From positions 1-51,075 of the forward strand of contig JAAWDS010000057.1 in assembly GCA_022793895.1 (NCBI GenBank): a stretch of 51,075 nucleotides of DNA. The letters run 5' to 3'. The notes beneath the pieces were generated by a model. The model was not told where the DNA came from, searched no databases, and saw only the letters and a program-made list of their open reading frames with translations. A program made the translations under genes and the position numbers. The stretch is from Provencibacterium sp. Lineage in GTDB: Bacteria; Bacillota; Clostridia; Oscillospirales; Ruminococcaceae. Position 1 is the stretch's first letter. Each line of letters starts with the position of its first letter. This document shows positions 24,816 to 33,387 of this stretch, piece by piece.

Positions 24816-25259
24816 TCAGTCCCCGGCGTTTTCCAGCTGCATGACCTTATCAACCCGGCGTTGGTGGCGGCCGCCCTCGAAGGGGGTATCCAGAAACAGG
24901 CCGGTAATCTCCAGGGCAAGCCCCGGCCCAAGGACACGGCCGCCCAGGCAGAGAACGTTGGCGTCGTTGTGCAGCCGCGTGAAGCGTGCGCTGAAGCAGT
25001 CGCCGCACAGCGCCGCGCGGATGCCGTGGATTTTGTTGGCGGCCATCGACATTCCAATCCCCGTTCCGCAGATGAGAATGCCCTTCTCATACTTCCCCGC
25101 GGCAACGGCGCGGCATAGCGGTTCGGCAATATCGGGATAGTCCCGGCTCTCCGGGGTATGGATGCCGATATCCTCAAACTCTATCCCGCGCTCTTTGAGA
25201 TAGGCGGTGATTTCCTGCTTGAGCAGGAATCCTCCCTGATCCGCTCCGATTCCGATCAT
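24816..25259 (-). CDS. rpiB: Ribose-5-phosphate isomerase B
   Basis: It interconverts ribose-5-phosphate and ribulose-5-phosphate in the pentose phosphate pathway. The start at 25259 gives MIGIGADQGGFLLK and 147 residues, the family length, and AAGGAAGGGA lies upstream. The phosphate/active-site loop CGTGIGMSMAANKIHGIRA carries C64, and RLHNDAN carries the acid/base histidine H97. The usual SDHAG/ADHGG motif reads ADQGG, with glutamine at position 8 in place of histidine, a change at a ligand-contacting position. The related enzymes that isomerise galactose-6-phosphate (LacA/LacB) or allose-6-phosphate are alternatives. Confidence 0.9.
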   Translation of the reverse strand: MIGIGADQGGFLLKQEITAYLKERGIEFEDIGIHTPESRDYPDIAEPLCRAVAAGKYEKGILICGTGIGMSMAANKIHGIRAALCGDCFSARFTRLHNDANVLCLGGRVLGPGLALEITGLFLDTPFEGGRHQRRVDKVMQLENAGD

Positions 25260-25313
25260 TGATTCGATCCCTTCCTTCCTCCATTGTTTCCAAAATCGTT
25301 CCAAATAGGCGGC

Positions 25314-26045
25314 CTATTCCGTGCGGAAGCCGGAGGCCGCCTGCTTCTCCTGTAGCTCCCGTTCCGCCTGGCTGAGCCGGAGATATTGGGGAACCAGATC
25401 TCCAGCCGCCTGCCAGCCGCCTTCCTCCAGCGCCGCATAGGCAACCGACGAGGCGCGTTGCAGCCGCAGCGGCGCGGGCGCAAGCCGCGCCTGCGAAAGA
25501 CCCTTCCTGCAAAAAGCGCTGTAGCAGAGCTCTGCGCCGTCCCCTACCAGGAAAACGGGCGTCTGTGGGTTGCCCAGCCGGGCGGCCTGCGCGGTTATCT
25601 GCCCGGCCATCTCGTCCAGCGGGAGCGCGGCGTCCGCGGTCAGGCGCTGCGCTTTCCCGTCGTGCAGATAGAAAAGCGCGCCATAGATCTGTGCGCGGCG
25701 GGCGTCGAGCGCCGCGCAGCAGATCCCCTCAAAGCCGAGCAGGTTATAGCAGAGCGCCAGCAGCGTGCTTACCCCTGCCACCGGGACGCCGAGCGCCGAA
25801 CCGATCGCTTTGGCCGATGCCAGCCCGATGCGCAGCCCCGTGAAGGAGCCGGGGCCGGAGGAAACGGCGATGCGATCCACCGCTTGCAACGGGCCCGCCT
25901 CATGGCAAAGACGCTCAATCAGGGGCATCAGCGTCTGCGAATGGGTCAGGCCGCAGTTAAGAAAATACTCTCCGGTCAGCGTCCCATCCGTCACCAGCGC
26001 GCAGGAGGCGGCCCGCGAAGAGGATTCAATGGCTAACAGCTTCAA
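25314..26045 (-). CDS. tsaB: tRNA threonylcarbamoyladenosine biosynthesis protein TsaB
   Basis: TsaB is the scaffold partner of TsaD and TsaE in making t6A37 in tRNAs that read ANN codons. The 243-residue protein begins MKLLAIESSSRAASCALV and contains SSGPGSFTGLRIGLASAKAI, both diagnostic of this ASKHA-fold family. Its ATG overlaps the tsaE stop as ATGA, so the two are translationally coupled. The C-terminal part is variable, as usual. tsaD is not in the window. Confidence 0.95.
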   Translation of the reverse strand: MKLLAIESSSRAASCALVTDGTLTGEYFLNCGLTHSQTLMPLIERLCHEAGPLQAVDRIAVSSGPGSFTGLRIGLASAKAIGSALGVPVAGVSTLLALCYNLLGFEGICCAALDARRAQIYGALFYLHDGKAQRLTADAALPLDEMAGQITAQAARLGNPQTPVFLVGDGAELCYSAFCRKGLSQARLAPAPLRLQRASSVAYAALEEGGWQAAGDLVPQYLRLSQAERELQEKQAASGFRTE

Positions 26046-26476
26046 AACCGGCCGTCATCTCCTTCTATACGGATTTGCCGCCGCCCGTCCGGCAGCAGCT
26101 TCAGATCTACCGAGAGATGGGGCATGTCGAGCGCAAAGAGGATGTTTTCGCTCCACTCGATAGCCAGCACCGTTCCCGGACGATCCAGATAGTCGTAGAA
26201 GCCGGTGGAATAGAGCGCCTCCTCCCCGTCGATGCGGTACATATCGAAATGACAGAGGTCGAGCCTTCCGCCGGTGTATTCATGCACTAGGGCGAAGGTA
26301 GGGCTTGAAACGGTGTCCGGCAGTCCCAAGCCCCGCGCAAGGCCGCGGGTGAAGGTAGTCTTGCCTGCGCCAAGGCCGCCCGAATAGGCGAGAATATCCC
26401 CCGCCCGCAGCTTCCCGGCCAGGGCGGCGGCCGCCTCTTCGGTTTCTTCGGCGCTGTTTGAAAGGATTTCCAGCAT
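26042..26476 (-). CDS. tsaE: tRNA threonylcarbamoyladenosine biosynthesis ATPase TsaE
   Basis: A 144-residue P-loop ATPase that drives the t6A37 cycle with TsaB and TsaD. The Walker A motif SGGLGAGKTTFTRGLARGLG is intact, SPTFALVHEY is the conserved switch segment, and HFDMYRI and IEWSENI match the family. It starts 38 bases after fhs ends and overlaps tsaB by four bases. Confidence 0.96.
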   Translation of the reverse strand: MLEILSNSAEETEEAAAALAGKLRAGDILAYSGGLGAGKTTFTRGLARGLGLPDTVSSPTFALVHEYTGGRLDLCHFDMYRIDGEEALYSTGFYDYLDRPGTVLAIEWSENILFALDMPHLSVDLKLLPDGRRQIRIEGDDGRF

Positions 26477-26514
26477 AGCGTTTTTCTCTCCCGATGGTTT
26501 TCTGAAACCGGTTT

Positions 26515-28179
26515 TTAGAACAGTCCGGTAATCCGCCCGTCTGTGAGATCGATCCGTTCGGCGGCGGGGGATTTGGGCAGTCCAGGCATAGTCATGATAT
26601 CGCCCGCATAGGCCACCAGGAAACCGGCTCCCGCCGAAAGGCGGATATCGCGCACCGAGAGGGTGAAGCCGGTGGGACGGCCCAGCCGCGCCGGATCGTC
26701 CGAAAGGGAATATTGCGTTTTGGCCACGCAGACCGGCAGGTTGGCCGCGCCGATCGCTTCGATCTCGCGGATAGCCCGCTCCGCCTTGGGGGTGTAGGCG
26801 ACGTCCGCCGCCCCATAGATATTCTGGGCAATGGCTAAGAGCTTCTCCCGGATGGGGCGTTCCGCCTCATAGAGATAGTGGAAATGGTTTTCCTCCTCGC
26901 AGGCAGCAACCACCTCTTCGGCCAAGGCAAGGCCGCCCTCGCCGCCATGCTCGAATACCTCGGAGACGGCGAAGCGGGCGCCCAGGGTGCGGCAGTGGCT
27001 GGCGAGCCGCTCGATCTCCTCCCCGGTGTCGGTGGGGAAGCGGTTGATAGCCACCACGACGGGCACGCCGTAGCTACGCATATTTTCAATGTGCGCCTGA
27101 AGGTTGCAGAAGCCCTTTTCCAGCGCCTGCGGATTGGGCTCGCCGCACTGCGCTTTCGGGACGCCGCCGTTGTATTTCAGCGCGCGCAGCGTCGCCACCA
27201 GAACGATGGCCGAGGGGGTGAGACCGGCGGCGCGGCACTTGATGTCCAAGAATTTTTCCGCGCCCAGGTCGGAGCCGAAGCCCGCCTCGGTCACGGCATA
27301 ATCCCCCAGCTTCAGCGCCAGGCGGGTGGCGCGCACCGAGTTGCAGCCATGGGCAATGTTGGCGAACGGGCCGCCGTGTACCAGGGCGGGGGTGTTCTCC
27401 AGCGTCTGCACCAAATTGGGCTTGACGGCGTCGCGCAGCAGCGCGGCCATTGCCCCGTCGGCGTGCAGGTCGCGCGCATAGACCGGCTTACCCTCCAGGC
27501 TGTAGGCCGCCAGAATGTTTCCCAGCCGCCTTTTGAGATCGGCGGGGCCTTCCGCCAGACAGAGGATCGCCATGACCTCGCTGGCAACGGTGATCTGGAA
27601 GGAGTCCTCGCGCGGCACGCCGTTGGCCTTGCCTCCCAGACCTACGACGATGCCGCGCAGCGCGCGGTCGTTCATATCCAGGCAGCGGCGGAAGAGGATG
27701 CGGCGCACGTCAATCCCCAATGCGTTGCCCTGCTGCAAGTGGTTATCCAGCATGGCGCACAGCAGATTGTTTGCGCTGGTGATGGCGTGCATATCGCCGG
27801 TAAAATGCAGGTTGATGTCCTCCATCGGGACCACCTGCGCCCAGCCGCCTCCCGCCGCGCCGCCCTTCACGCCGAACACCGGCCCCAGCGAGGGCTCGCG
27901 CAGCGCGATGACCGCTTTTTTCCCCAGCTTCTCCAGCGCCTGCCCCAGCCCGACGGTGGTGGTGGTTTTCCCCTCGCCCGCGGGGGTGGGATTCACAGCG
28001 GTGACAAGGATGAGCTTCCCATCCGGCTTCGTTTCCAGCCGGGCGATTGCCTCTTCGGTGATTTTGGCTTTGTAGCGTCCGTAAAGCTCGATCTCCTCGC
28101 CGGAAAGCCCCAGCTTCCCGGCGATCTCGGCTACCGGCTTCATCTCTGCGCCTTGGGCGATTTCGATGTCAGATAACAT
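26515..28179 (-). CDS. fhs: Formate-tetrahydrofolate ligase
   Basis: It makes 10-formyl-tetrahydrofolate from formate, THF and ATP, feeding purine synthesis and one-carbon metabolism; in acetogens it is also a Wood-Ljungdahl enzyme. The ATG at 28179 (554 residues) matches the family length and start ([20 protein letters not shown]) and follows AGGAAGGAG. The frame stays open a further 60 codons, but those residues lie in a structured leader and look untranslated. The ATP loop [18 protein letters not shown] is at about 65-82 and [20 protein letters not shown] follows. It heads the cluster with tsaE, tsaB, rpiB and upp. Confidence 0.96.
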   Translation of the reverse strand: MLSDIEIAQGAEMKPVAEIAGKLGLSGEEIELYGRYKAKITEEAIARLETKPDGKLILVTAVNPTPAGEGKTTTTVGLGQALEKLGKKAVIALREPSLGPVFGVKGGAAGGGWAQVVPMEDINLHFTGDMHAITSANNLLCAMLDNHLQQGNALGIDVRRILFRRCLDMNDRALRGIVVGLGGKANGVPREDSFQITVASEVMAILCLAEGPADLKRRLGNILAAYSLEGKPVYARDLHADGAMAALLRDAVKPNLVQTLENTPALVHGGPFANIAHGCNSVRATRLALKLGDYAVTEAGFGSDLGAEKFLDIKCRAAGLTPSAIVLVATLRALKYNGGVPKAQCGEPNPQALEKGFCNLQAHIENMRSYGVPVVVAINRFPTDTGEEIERLASHCRTLGARFAVSEVFEHGGEGGLALAEEVVAACEEENHFHYLYEAERPIREKLLAIAQNIYGAADVAYTPKAERAIREIEAIGAANLPVCVAKTQYSLSDDPARLGRPTGFTLSVRDIRLSAGAGFLVAYAGDIMTMPGLPKSPAAERIDLTDGRITGLF

Positions 28180-28442
28180 GCCTATGCTCCTTCCTTTCTT
28201 CGAAAACGGACCGGTCCGGCAAAGCCGGGCTTCTGCCCTCTGAACAGAAGGCGCCGGCTTAACGGGCAAGAAAGCTCCCGCTTTTCTTGCCCTTCCTCCC
28301 TGCTTGTGCGGATAGAGGCGGCGTTTTTTCATCCGCCTGAGCGCTTTCAGGAAACCCATCCCTTCGAAATCCGTCCGGTTCCGGCGGCGGGGGATGGAGT
28401 TCTTCTTTCCAGCGCCAGGACAGAAAACTCATAGATAAGATT
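28180..28442 (-). other. Long structured 5' leader of fhs
   Basis: About 260 transcribed bases lie between the predicted promoter and the fhs start. They contain a perfect 10-bp hairpin, GGGCAAGAAA (28264-28273)/TTTCTTGCCC (28283-28292), and a two-part stem AAGCCGG (28222-28228)/CCGGCTT (28254-28260) with TTCTG/CAGAA inside. I do not recognise a known riboswitch by eye, and no other gene is supported here. Confidence 0.5.
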
Positions 28443-28470
28443 ATTATAGCATATTATCCCCTTTTGTGCC
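28443..28470 (-). promoter_or_regulatory. Extended -10 promoter of the fhs cluster
   Basis: On the minus strand TGC precedes a perfect TATAAT (28448-28443). The -35 candidate GGCACA (28470-28465) is weak at a 16-base spacing, which extended -10 promoters tolerate. Confidence 0.65.
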
Positions 28471-28620
28471 GCTTCCCATTTAAATTTTTCTATTCAAAAA
28501 GGAGATTGTCTCCAATGAGGGACGCCGGTTTGGGAAAGCGGATGTTTTTCGCGCTCCCGGCGGACTTCATAAACAGGAGCGCGCGGATGTAAATAATAGT
28601 TTAAAGTTTGCAGGGCCTTC

Positions 28621-28649
28621 TTGCATAACCGGGATGGAAACATTATAAT
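28621..28649 (+). promoter_or_regulatory. Promoter of the rodA-like gene
   Basis: TTGCAT (28621-28626), a 17-base spacer and a perfect TATAAT (28644-28649). The 28471-28620 stretch before it holds no supported gene. Confidence 0.7.
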
Positions 28650-28766
28650 ACTAATCAGTAGAAACGGAAAGGGGGAAGCCGGGCGGCTGACTTGCCCAAT
28701 TAACCGGTCTTTTGTCCGGTATGGCGGACGCCGGTTTTGTATCTCTCTTTTTAAGAAAGGACCTAG

Positions 28767-29918
28767 ATGAAAAAGCTGCTGCATAGAATATCGGAGTATC
28801 TGCGCCACGCGGATCTCCTCCTTTATCTGCTTTGTATGGCGATTACGGCGGTGGGCATTGTCTCGCTGGTTGCGCTGGCCAACACCGGCTATATCGATAC
28901 GTCGCCCGGCATTCCGTTCCGCACCGCGCTGGTGCAGCTTGGAGCGGCCGGCGCAGGGGTTCTGGGCGCGTTTATCCTTTCGCGGATCGATTACCATACG
29001 ATAGGGAAGCTCTGGAAGCTGCACCTGCCGGTGTGCGTTCTCCTTGTGCTGCTGACCTTCATTGTGGGCGAAGGGGTGGGCGAGGCGGACGACGTCGCTT
29101 GGCTGCGTTTGTTTGGCGGTATGACGCTACAGCCTACCGAGATGCTCAAGATCTCCTTCATCGTCACCTTTGCTTACCATCTCTCCAAAGTGGGGTTGCG
29201 GCTCAACGATCTGCGCAACGTTCTGCTTCTGCTGCTGCACGCAGGAGCCTTGATCTTCCTGGTACATAAGCAGGGGGACGACGGGACGGCGCTGATCTTT
29301 GCGCTGATCTGTGTGAGCATGCTGTTCATTGCCGGCTTTAGCTGGTGGTATATCGCGGCCTGCGCCGTCCTGCTGGCGGCGGGAGCGCCGGTCATCTGGT
29401 TCTATGTGATGAACGACGACCAGCGCGGCCGTATCCTTGCTCTGTATACCCAGGGGGAAACGGCGGCGGCCTATGAGAGCTTCCTTTTCCAGCAGAACCG
29501 GGGGCTTATCGCCATTGGAAGCGGGCAGGTGCATGGCGTCGGCCTTTTTTCGGGAGAACACAGCTATGTGCCTGCTATGCGCAACGACTTCATCTTCTCT
29601 TTTATCGGCGAAGCGCTGGGCTTCGTCGGCTGCTGCGGGGTGATCCTGCTCTTATGCGGCATCTGCTTAAAGGTGCTTGGGACAAGCTACCTCGCGCTGG
29701 ACGATCTGGGCCGTTACATCTGCGTGGGCGTGTTTGCCATGATTGCTTTTCAAACGGTGATTAACATTGGCATGAATCTCAAGCTGCTGCCGGTCGTTGG
29801 GGTAACGCTGCCCTTCCTTTCAGCGGGCGGAACCTCGGTAATGGCGGTCTGGCTAGGGATAGGGCTGGTGCTCAGCGTATACATGCACTCCAGGAAAAAC
29901 CTATTTTTGGATAAGTAG
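28767..29918 (+). CDS. SEDS-family peptidoglycan glycosyltransferase (RodA/FtsW)
   Basis: A 383-residue polytopic membrane protein that polymerises glycan strands from lipid II with a partner penicillin-binding protein. Family features are GGMTLQPTEMLKISFIVTFA near residues 114-133 (the GxxxQPSExxK-like motif), a large extracellular loop with FLFQQNRGLIAIGSGQVHGV, and the C-terminal VTLPFLSAGGTSVMAVWLGI. The ATG at 28767 follows AAGAAAGGA. RodA and FtsW cannot be separated firmly; the absence of a division cluster and the sequence near the C-terminus make RodA slightly more likely. Confidence 0.9.
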   Translation: MKKLLHRISEYLRHADLLLYLLCMAITAVGIVSLVALANTGYIDTSPGIPFRTALVQLGAAGAGVLGAFILSRIDYHTIGKLWKLHLPVCVLLVLLTFIVGEGVGEADDVAWLRLFGGMTLQPTEMLKISFIVTFAYHLSKVGLRLNDLRNVLLLLLHAGALIFLVHKQGDDGTALIFALICVSMLFIAGFSWWYIAACAVLLAAGAPVIWFYVMNDDQRGRILALYTQGETAAAYESFLFQQNRGLIAIGSGQVHGVGLFSGEHSYVPAMRNDFIFSFIGEALGFVGCCGVILLLCGICLKVLGTSYLALDDLGRYICVGVFAMIAFQTVINIGMNLKLLPVVGVTLPFLSAGGTSVMAVWLGIGLVLSVYMHSRKNLFLDK

Positions 29919-30041
29919 AGGGGATCCAGAATCCCTTCTTTGGGAGAGAACGGGACCGGACGCACGCGTTTGCCAGCTTTTAGCCGCCGGCTCTTTTTAG
30001 CTCCCTGATTTTAATTCAACAAGAAGGAGGCGAAGGGTAAA

Positions 30042-30176
30042 ATGGCTTTTATTCCGGCCGCGAAAACGCACAAGCACCTCTATAAAATGGTGGTCGCCGT
30101 CTGCCTGGTGGCCAGCGCATGCGCCATTGCGCTGGTGCATGCGGTGGTGGCGGCCCATATTCTGAGAGAAGAGTGA
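30042..30176 (+). CDS. Small single-pass membrane protein (44 residues)
   Basis: A short gene beginning MAFIPAAKTHKHLYKM, followed by a hydrophobic helix of about 22 residues (VVAVCLVASACAIALVHAVV) and ending AAHILREE. AAGGAGG at 30024-30030 lies 11 bases before the ATG, with GAAGGG closer. The positive N-terminus predicts a cytoplasmic N-end. It lies between the rodA-like gene and pyrH in the same direction. I do not recognise it and assign no function. Confidence 0.65.
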   Translation: MAFIPAAKTHKHLYKMVVAVCLVASACAIALVHAVVAAHILREE

Positions 30177-30189
30177 GTGCAAAAGGCGC

Positions 30190-30218
30190 TTTACATCCCC
30201 AGGGGTTTATTGTAAAAT
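30190..30218 (+). promoter_or_regulatory. Promoter before pyrH
   Basis: TTTACA (30190-30195), a 17-base spacer and TAAAAT (30213-30218). It would start transcripts near 30225 and could drive pyrH and the genes behind it. Confidence 0.6.
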
Positions 30219-30295
30219 AAGGAAGACAGAATGGCTTTTGGATTCCAAAAAGGCTGTTCCAGAGAAGCCGGGTTGCCGGCGGAATGGAGTGAATT

Positions 30296-31006
30296 ATGGC
30301 TTTAAAGTATAAGCGTGTACTGCTCAAGCTCTCAGGAGAAGCGCTTGCGGGTTCAAACCGGATGGGGATCGATCACGCGATTGTGGTGGATATCTGCAAA
30401 AGCATTCAGAAGTGCGTGAGCCTGGGCTGCGAGGTGGCCGTTGTGGTGGGCGGCGGGAATTTCTGGCGCGGCCGCACCAGCGGCGAGATGGATCGTACCC
30501 GCGCCGATCACATGGGCATGCTCGCCACCGTTATCAACGCGCTTGCCCTGGCGGATGGGCTGGAGGCGCAGGGCTTGGCCGTCCGCGTCCAGACAGCGAT
30601 TGATATGCGGCAGATCGCCGAACCCTATATCCGTGCGCGGGCGGTCCGCCACCTGGAAAAAGGGCGGGTGGTGGTGTTCGGCTGCGGAACGGGCAACCCG
30701 TTTTTCTCCACCGATACCACCTCTTCGCTGCGCGCGGCGGAGATTGAGGCGGATATCATTCTGAAAGCGACGATGGTCGACGGGGTCTATGACCGGGATC
30801 CGCACCGTTATCCCGACGCGGTGCGCTTCGATGAGATTTCCTTCACCGAGGTGATCGGCAAGGAGCTGGCGGTCATGGATATGACGGCCTTCGCCATGTG
30901 TAAGGACAACGGCATTCCAATTCTGGTGTTCTCCTTGGATCGTCCGGAGAATATCGTGGACGCGGTGGAGGGCAAGCCGGTCGGCACGCTGATCCACGAG
31001 GACTGA
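30296..31006 (+). CDS. pyrH: UMP kinase
   Basis: It phosphorylates UMP to UDP, as a hexamer of the amino-acid-kinase fold. The 236 residues match the family. The N-terminal [12 protein letters not shown], the [14 protein letters not shown] loop and [20 protein letters not shown] are diagnostic. The start has GGAATGGAG upstream. The order pyrH-frr-uppS-cdsA-dxr-rseP-ispG-polC continues downstream as in many Clostridia. GTP activation and UTP inhibition are expected from the family. Confidence 0.97.
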   Translation: MALKYKRVLLKLSGEALAGSNRMGIDHAIVVDICKSIQKCVSLGCEVAVVVGGGNFWRGRTSGEMDRTRADHMGMLATVINALALADGLEAQGLAVRVQTAIDMRQIAEPYIRARAVRHLEKGRVVVFGCGTGNPFFSTDTTSSLRAAEIEADIILKATMVDGVYDRDPHRYPDAVRFDEISFTEVIGKELAVMDMTAFAMCKDNGIPILVFSLDRPENIVDAVEGKPVGTLIHED

Positions 31007-31064
31007 ACAAGAGGATTCACAAACGAGGATGAAATAAAGGGAAGGCAGAAAGGGGCAAGCAAAA

Positions 31065-31619
31065 ATGAAAGAGCAGATAAAGAGCTTTGAGGGGAAGATG
31101 GGGAAGCGGATCGATTCGCTGAAAACCGAGCTTTCCTCCATCCGTGCAGGCCGGGCCAATCCGTCGGTGCTGGACAAGGTGAACGTGGATTATTATGGGA
31201 CGGCGACCCCCATTCAGCAGGTGGCGGCCGTTTCGGTGCAGGAGGGTAAAATCCTGGTGATCCAGCCGTGGGATAAGAGCCTGATTCGTGCGATCGAGAA
31301 GGCTATTCAGGCGTCCGAAATCGGCATCAATCCCACCAACGACGGAAGCGTTCTGCGCTTGCAGTTCCCGCCGCTGACCGAGGAGCGCCGCCGGGAGATC
31401 AGCAAGCAGGCGCATAAATATGGCGAAGAGGCGAAGGTTTCGGTTCGCAATGTGCGCAGGGATGCGAACGAAAAGCTCAAGCAGCTGAAGAAGGCGGCCG
31501 AAATTACCGAGGACGACCAGAAGAACGGCGAGGATCAGATTCAGAAGCTCACCGATAAATATTGCAAGGAGATCGATACCATCATCGCCGCGAAAGAAAA
31601 GGAGATCATGGAGCTGTAA
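31065..31619 (+). CDS. frr: Ribosome recycling factor
   Basis: It splits the post-termination ribosome together with EF-G. The 184 residues match the family exactly. KTELSSIRAGRANPSVLDKV and QVAAVSVQEGKILVIQPWD are conserved, and the C-terminal helices are rich in Lys, Glu and Arg (RNVRRDANEKLKQLKK). The ATG follows AAAGGGGC. It is 58 bases after pyrH. Confidence 0.97.
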   Translation: MKEQIKSFEGKMGKRIDSLKTELSSIRAGRANPSVLDKVNVDYYGTATPIQQVAAVSVQEGKILVIQPWDKSLIRAIEKAIQASEIGINPTNDGSVLRLQFPPLTEERRREISKQAHKYGEEAKVSVRNVRRDANEKLKQLKKAAEITEDDQKNGEDQIQKLTDKYCKEIDTIIAAKEKEIMEL

Positions 31620-31636
31620 AATCGGGGAGGCTTGCG

Positions 31637-31715
31637 GCGGGCCTGCATGTCCGGCAGACGGACGGCAGGCCCGCTCTATGGCTTTTAGCGGCGCTGGGGC
31701 GGATGCCGCCCCAGC
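31637..31715 (+). other. Two strong tandem hairpins between frr and uppS
   Basis: The first pairs GCGGGCCTGC (31637-31646) with GCAGGCCCGC (31665-31674), with an inner GTCCG/CGGAC stem. The second pairs GCTGGGGCGG (31693-31702) with CCGCCCCAGC (31706-31715) around a 3-base loop. Neither is followed by a U-tract, so they look more like RNA-processing or stability elements than terminators. Confidence 0.65.
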
Positions 31716-31756
31716 TGTTTGGAGAGGGCGGCGGTCCCTTAGAGGGAGGAAAGAGA

Positions 31757-32494
31757 TTGGCAGCAGAAAACAAGGAATGGGTGGAGCGCCTGCGCGGTAT
31801 CCAGCTTCCGCAGCATGTGGGCGTGATTATGGACGGCAATGGCCGATGGGCGCAGAAGCGAATGCTTCCGCGCAGCGCAGGGCACCGCGAGGGGGCGGAA
31901 GCTCTCGGACGGATCGTCCGCTTTGTCCGGGATTGCGCCATCCCTTATATCACCTTTTATACCTTCTCTACCGAGAATTGGAAGCGTCCGGCCGACGAAG
32001 TGGAGCAGCTCATGAACCTTCTGCATAAATTTTTGGGGGATACGTATAAATATAAAGAGGAAAATATACGCGTCTGCTTTTTAGGGGATCCTTCCCGGCT
32101 GCGCCCCGACCTACAGCGGGATATGAAAAAGCTGGAGGAGGAGAGCCGGGGGAACACCGGGCTCACGGTGAACATTGCGCTGAACTATGGCGGACGGGAT
32201 GAGATCGTCCGCGCGGCGCGCTCTCTCTGCCGGGAGGCTGCGGCCGGGAGGCTGCGGCCGGAGGATTTGGATGAGGAGCGCTTCGCCGGTGCGCTGGACA
32301 CGGCGGGGATGCCGGAGTGCGACGTTGTGCTCCGTCCGAGCGGGGAGCAGCGGATTTCCAACTTTCTTTTGTGGCAGGCGGCCTATGCGGAGTTTATCTT
32401 CATGGATACCCTCTGGCCGGACTTTACCGAAAAGGACTTTGCGGAAGCGATGCTCGAATATGCGCGGCGAAACCGCCGGTTTGGCGGCGTATGA
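31757..32494 (+). CDS. uppS: Undecaprenyl diphosphate synthase (isoprenyl transferase)
   Basis: A cis-prenyltransferase that builds the C55 lipid carrier for peptidoglycan from FPP and IPP. The TTG start at 31757 (245 residues) is supported by AGGGAGGAAAGAG just upstream; the open frame extends back into frr without a site. The signature HVGVIMDGNGRWAQKR holds the catalytic D26. NIALNYGGRDEIVRA and VLRPSGEQRISNFLLWQ complete the family set (RxSGExRxSNFxxWQ). Confidence 0.96.
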   Translation: MAAENKEWVERLRGIQLPQHVGVIMDGNGRWAQKRMLPRSAGHREGAEALGRIVRFVRDCAIPYITFYTFSTENWKRPADEVEQLMNLLHKFLGDTYKYKEENIRVCFLGDPSRLRPDLQRDMKKLEEESRGNTGLTVNIALNYGGRDEIVRAARSLCREAAAGRLRPEDLDEERFAGALDTAGMPECDVVLRPSGEQRISNFLLWQAAYAEFIFMDTLWPDFTEKDFAEAMLEYARRNRRFGGV

Positions 32495-32538
32495 CAAAAA
32501 CGGCCGCAGGAATCAGGCGGCGATAGGGGCTATGGCAG

Positions 32539-33375
32539 ATGAAACAACGCGTGATAAGTGCATGTATCGGATTGGTTATTTTAGCGGTGGTGCTCGCTTT
32601 TTTTGAGACGCCCGTTTTCAATGTGGCCGTTGCGCTGATTATCGTGCTGGCGGTCTATGAGGTGCTGCACGCGGCGGGCTGCGCGGAGAACCGGGCGCTG
32701 CTCGCCGCCGCTTGCCTTTATAGCGGGGTGATTCCGTTTATCCCATATTTTCTTGCGGGCAGGCTGTTCCCGCTCGTGGCCTTTTGCTACATAGCGGTGC
32801 TTTTCCTGTTCCTTCTGGCGCGGCATGGCGAAATCAGCGCTCTAAAAATAGGCTTTATCTTTTTTATCTCCACCATCCTCTCCTTTTCCCTGACGGTCAG
32901 CGTTTACATGCGCGACCAGCAGACGCCGGAAAACGCCTGCTTCCTCATTTTATTGGGGCTGGCGGGCGCTTGGGTGAGCGACACCGGCGCTTATTTTGTG
33001 GGCCGGGCTTTCGGGAAGCATCCGCTCGCCCCTCAGGTGAGCCCTAAAAAGACGGTGGAGGGCTTCATCGGCGGCATTATCTCCTGTGCGCTGGGGTTTG
33101 TGCTGATAACGGCGGTTTACTGCTGGGCTCTGCGGCAGTTTTTCGGCCAGGAGGCCGCCGTCAACCTGCCGCTTGTGGTGCTGATTTCCCCGGCGGTCTC
33201 GGTGGCGGGAACGCTCGGCGATCTGGCCGCTTCGGTCATTAAGCGGCAAAACGGCGTGAAGGATTATGGGAACATCATGCCTGGACACGGCGGCGTGATG
33301 GATCGGTTTGACAGCGTGTTGTTCACCGTGCCCACCGTTTTCATGCTCTCGAAGTGGCTGACGTTGATTTATTAA
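32539..33375 (+). CDS. cdsA: Phosphatidate cytidylyltransferase
   Basis: It converts phosphatidate and CTP to CDP-diacylglycerol in the membrane. The 278-residue protein has about seven to eight hydrophobic helices. The C-terminal signature SVIKRQNGVKDYGNIMPGHG followed by GVMDRFDS is diagnostic, and WVSDTGAYFVGRAFGKHPLA and SPKKTVEGFIGGI are also conserved. It starts 44 bases after uppS. Confidence 0.96.
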   Translation: MKQRVISACIGLVILAVVLAFFETPVFNVAVALIIVLAVYEVLHAAGCAENRALLAAACLYSGVIPFIPYFLAGRLFPLVAFCYIAVLFLFLLARHGEISALKIGFIFFISTILSFSLTVSVYMRDQQTPENACFLILLGLAGAWVSDTGAYFVGRAFGKHPLAPQVSPKKTVEGFIGGIISCALGFVLITAVYCWALRQFFGQEAAVNLPLVVLISPAVSVAGTLGDLAASVIKRQNGVKDYGNIMPGHGGVMDRFDSVLFTVPTVFMLSKWLTLIY

Positions 33376-33387
33376 GGAGGGGAAGCG

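Noticed and set aside
26878-28176. Long plus-strand frame (432 codons) opposite fhs
   Set aside because: fhs is certain on the other strand, and the translation resembles no protein family.
28515-28592. 25-codon ORF between fhs and the rodA-like gene
   Set aside because: AAAGGAG lies upstream but is buried in a small hairpin, and the only good promoter (28621-28649) lies downstream of it.
30231-30305. 24-codon leader ORF overlapping the pyrH start
   Set aside because: It has an AAGGAAG site, but the predicted pyrH promoter would start transcripts at about that site, and the overlap may be chance.
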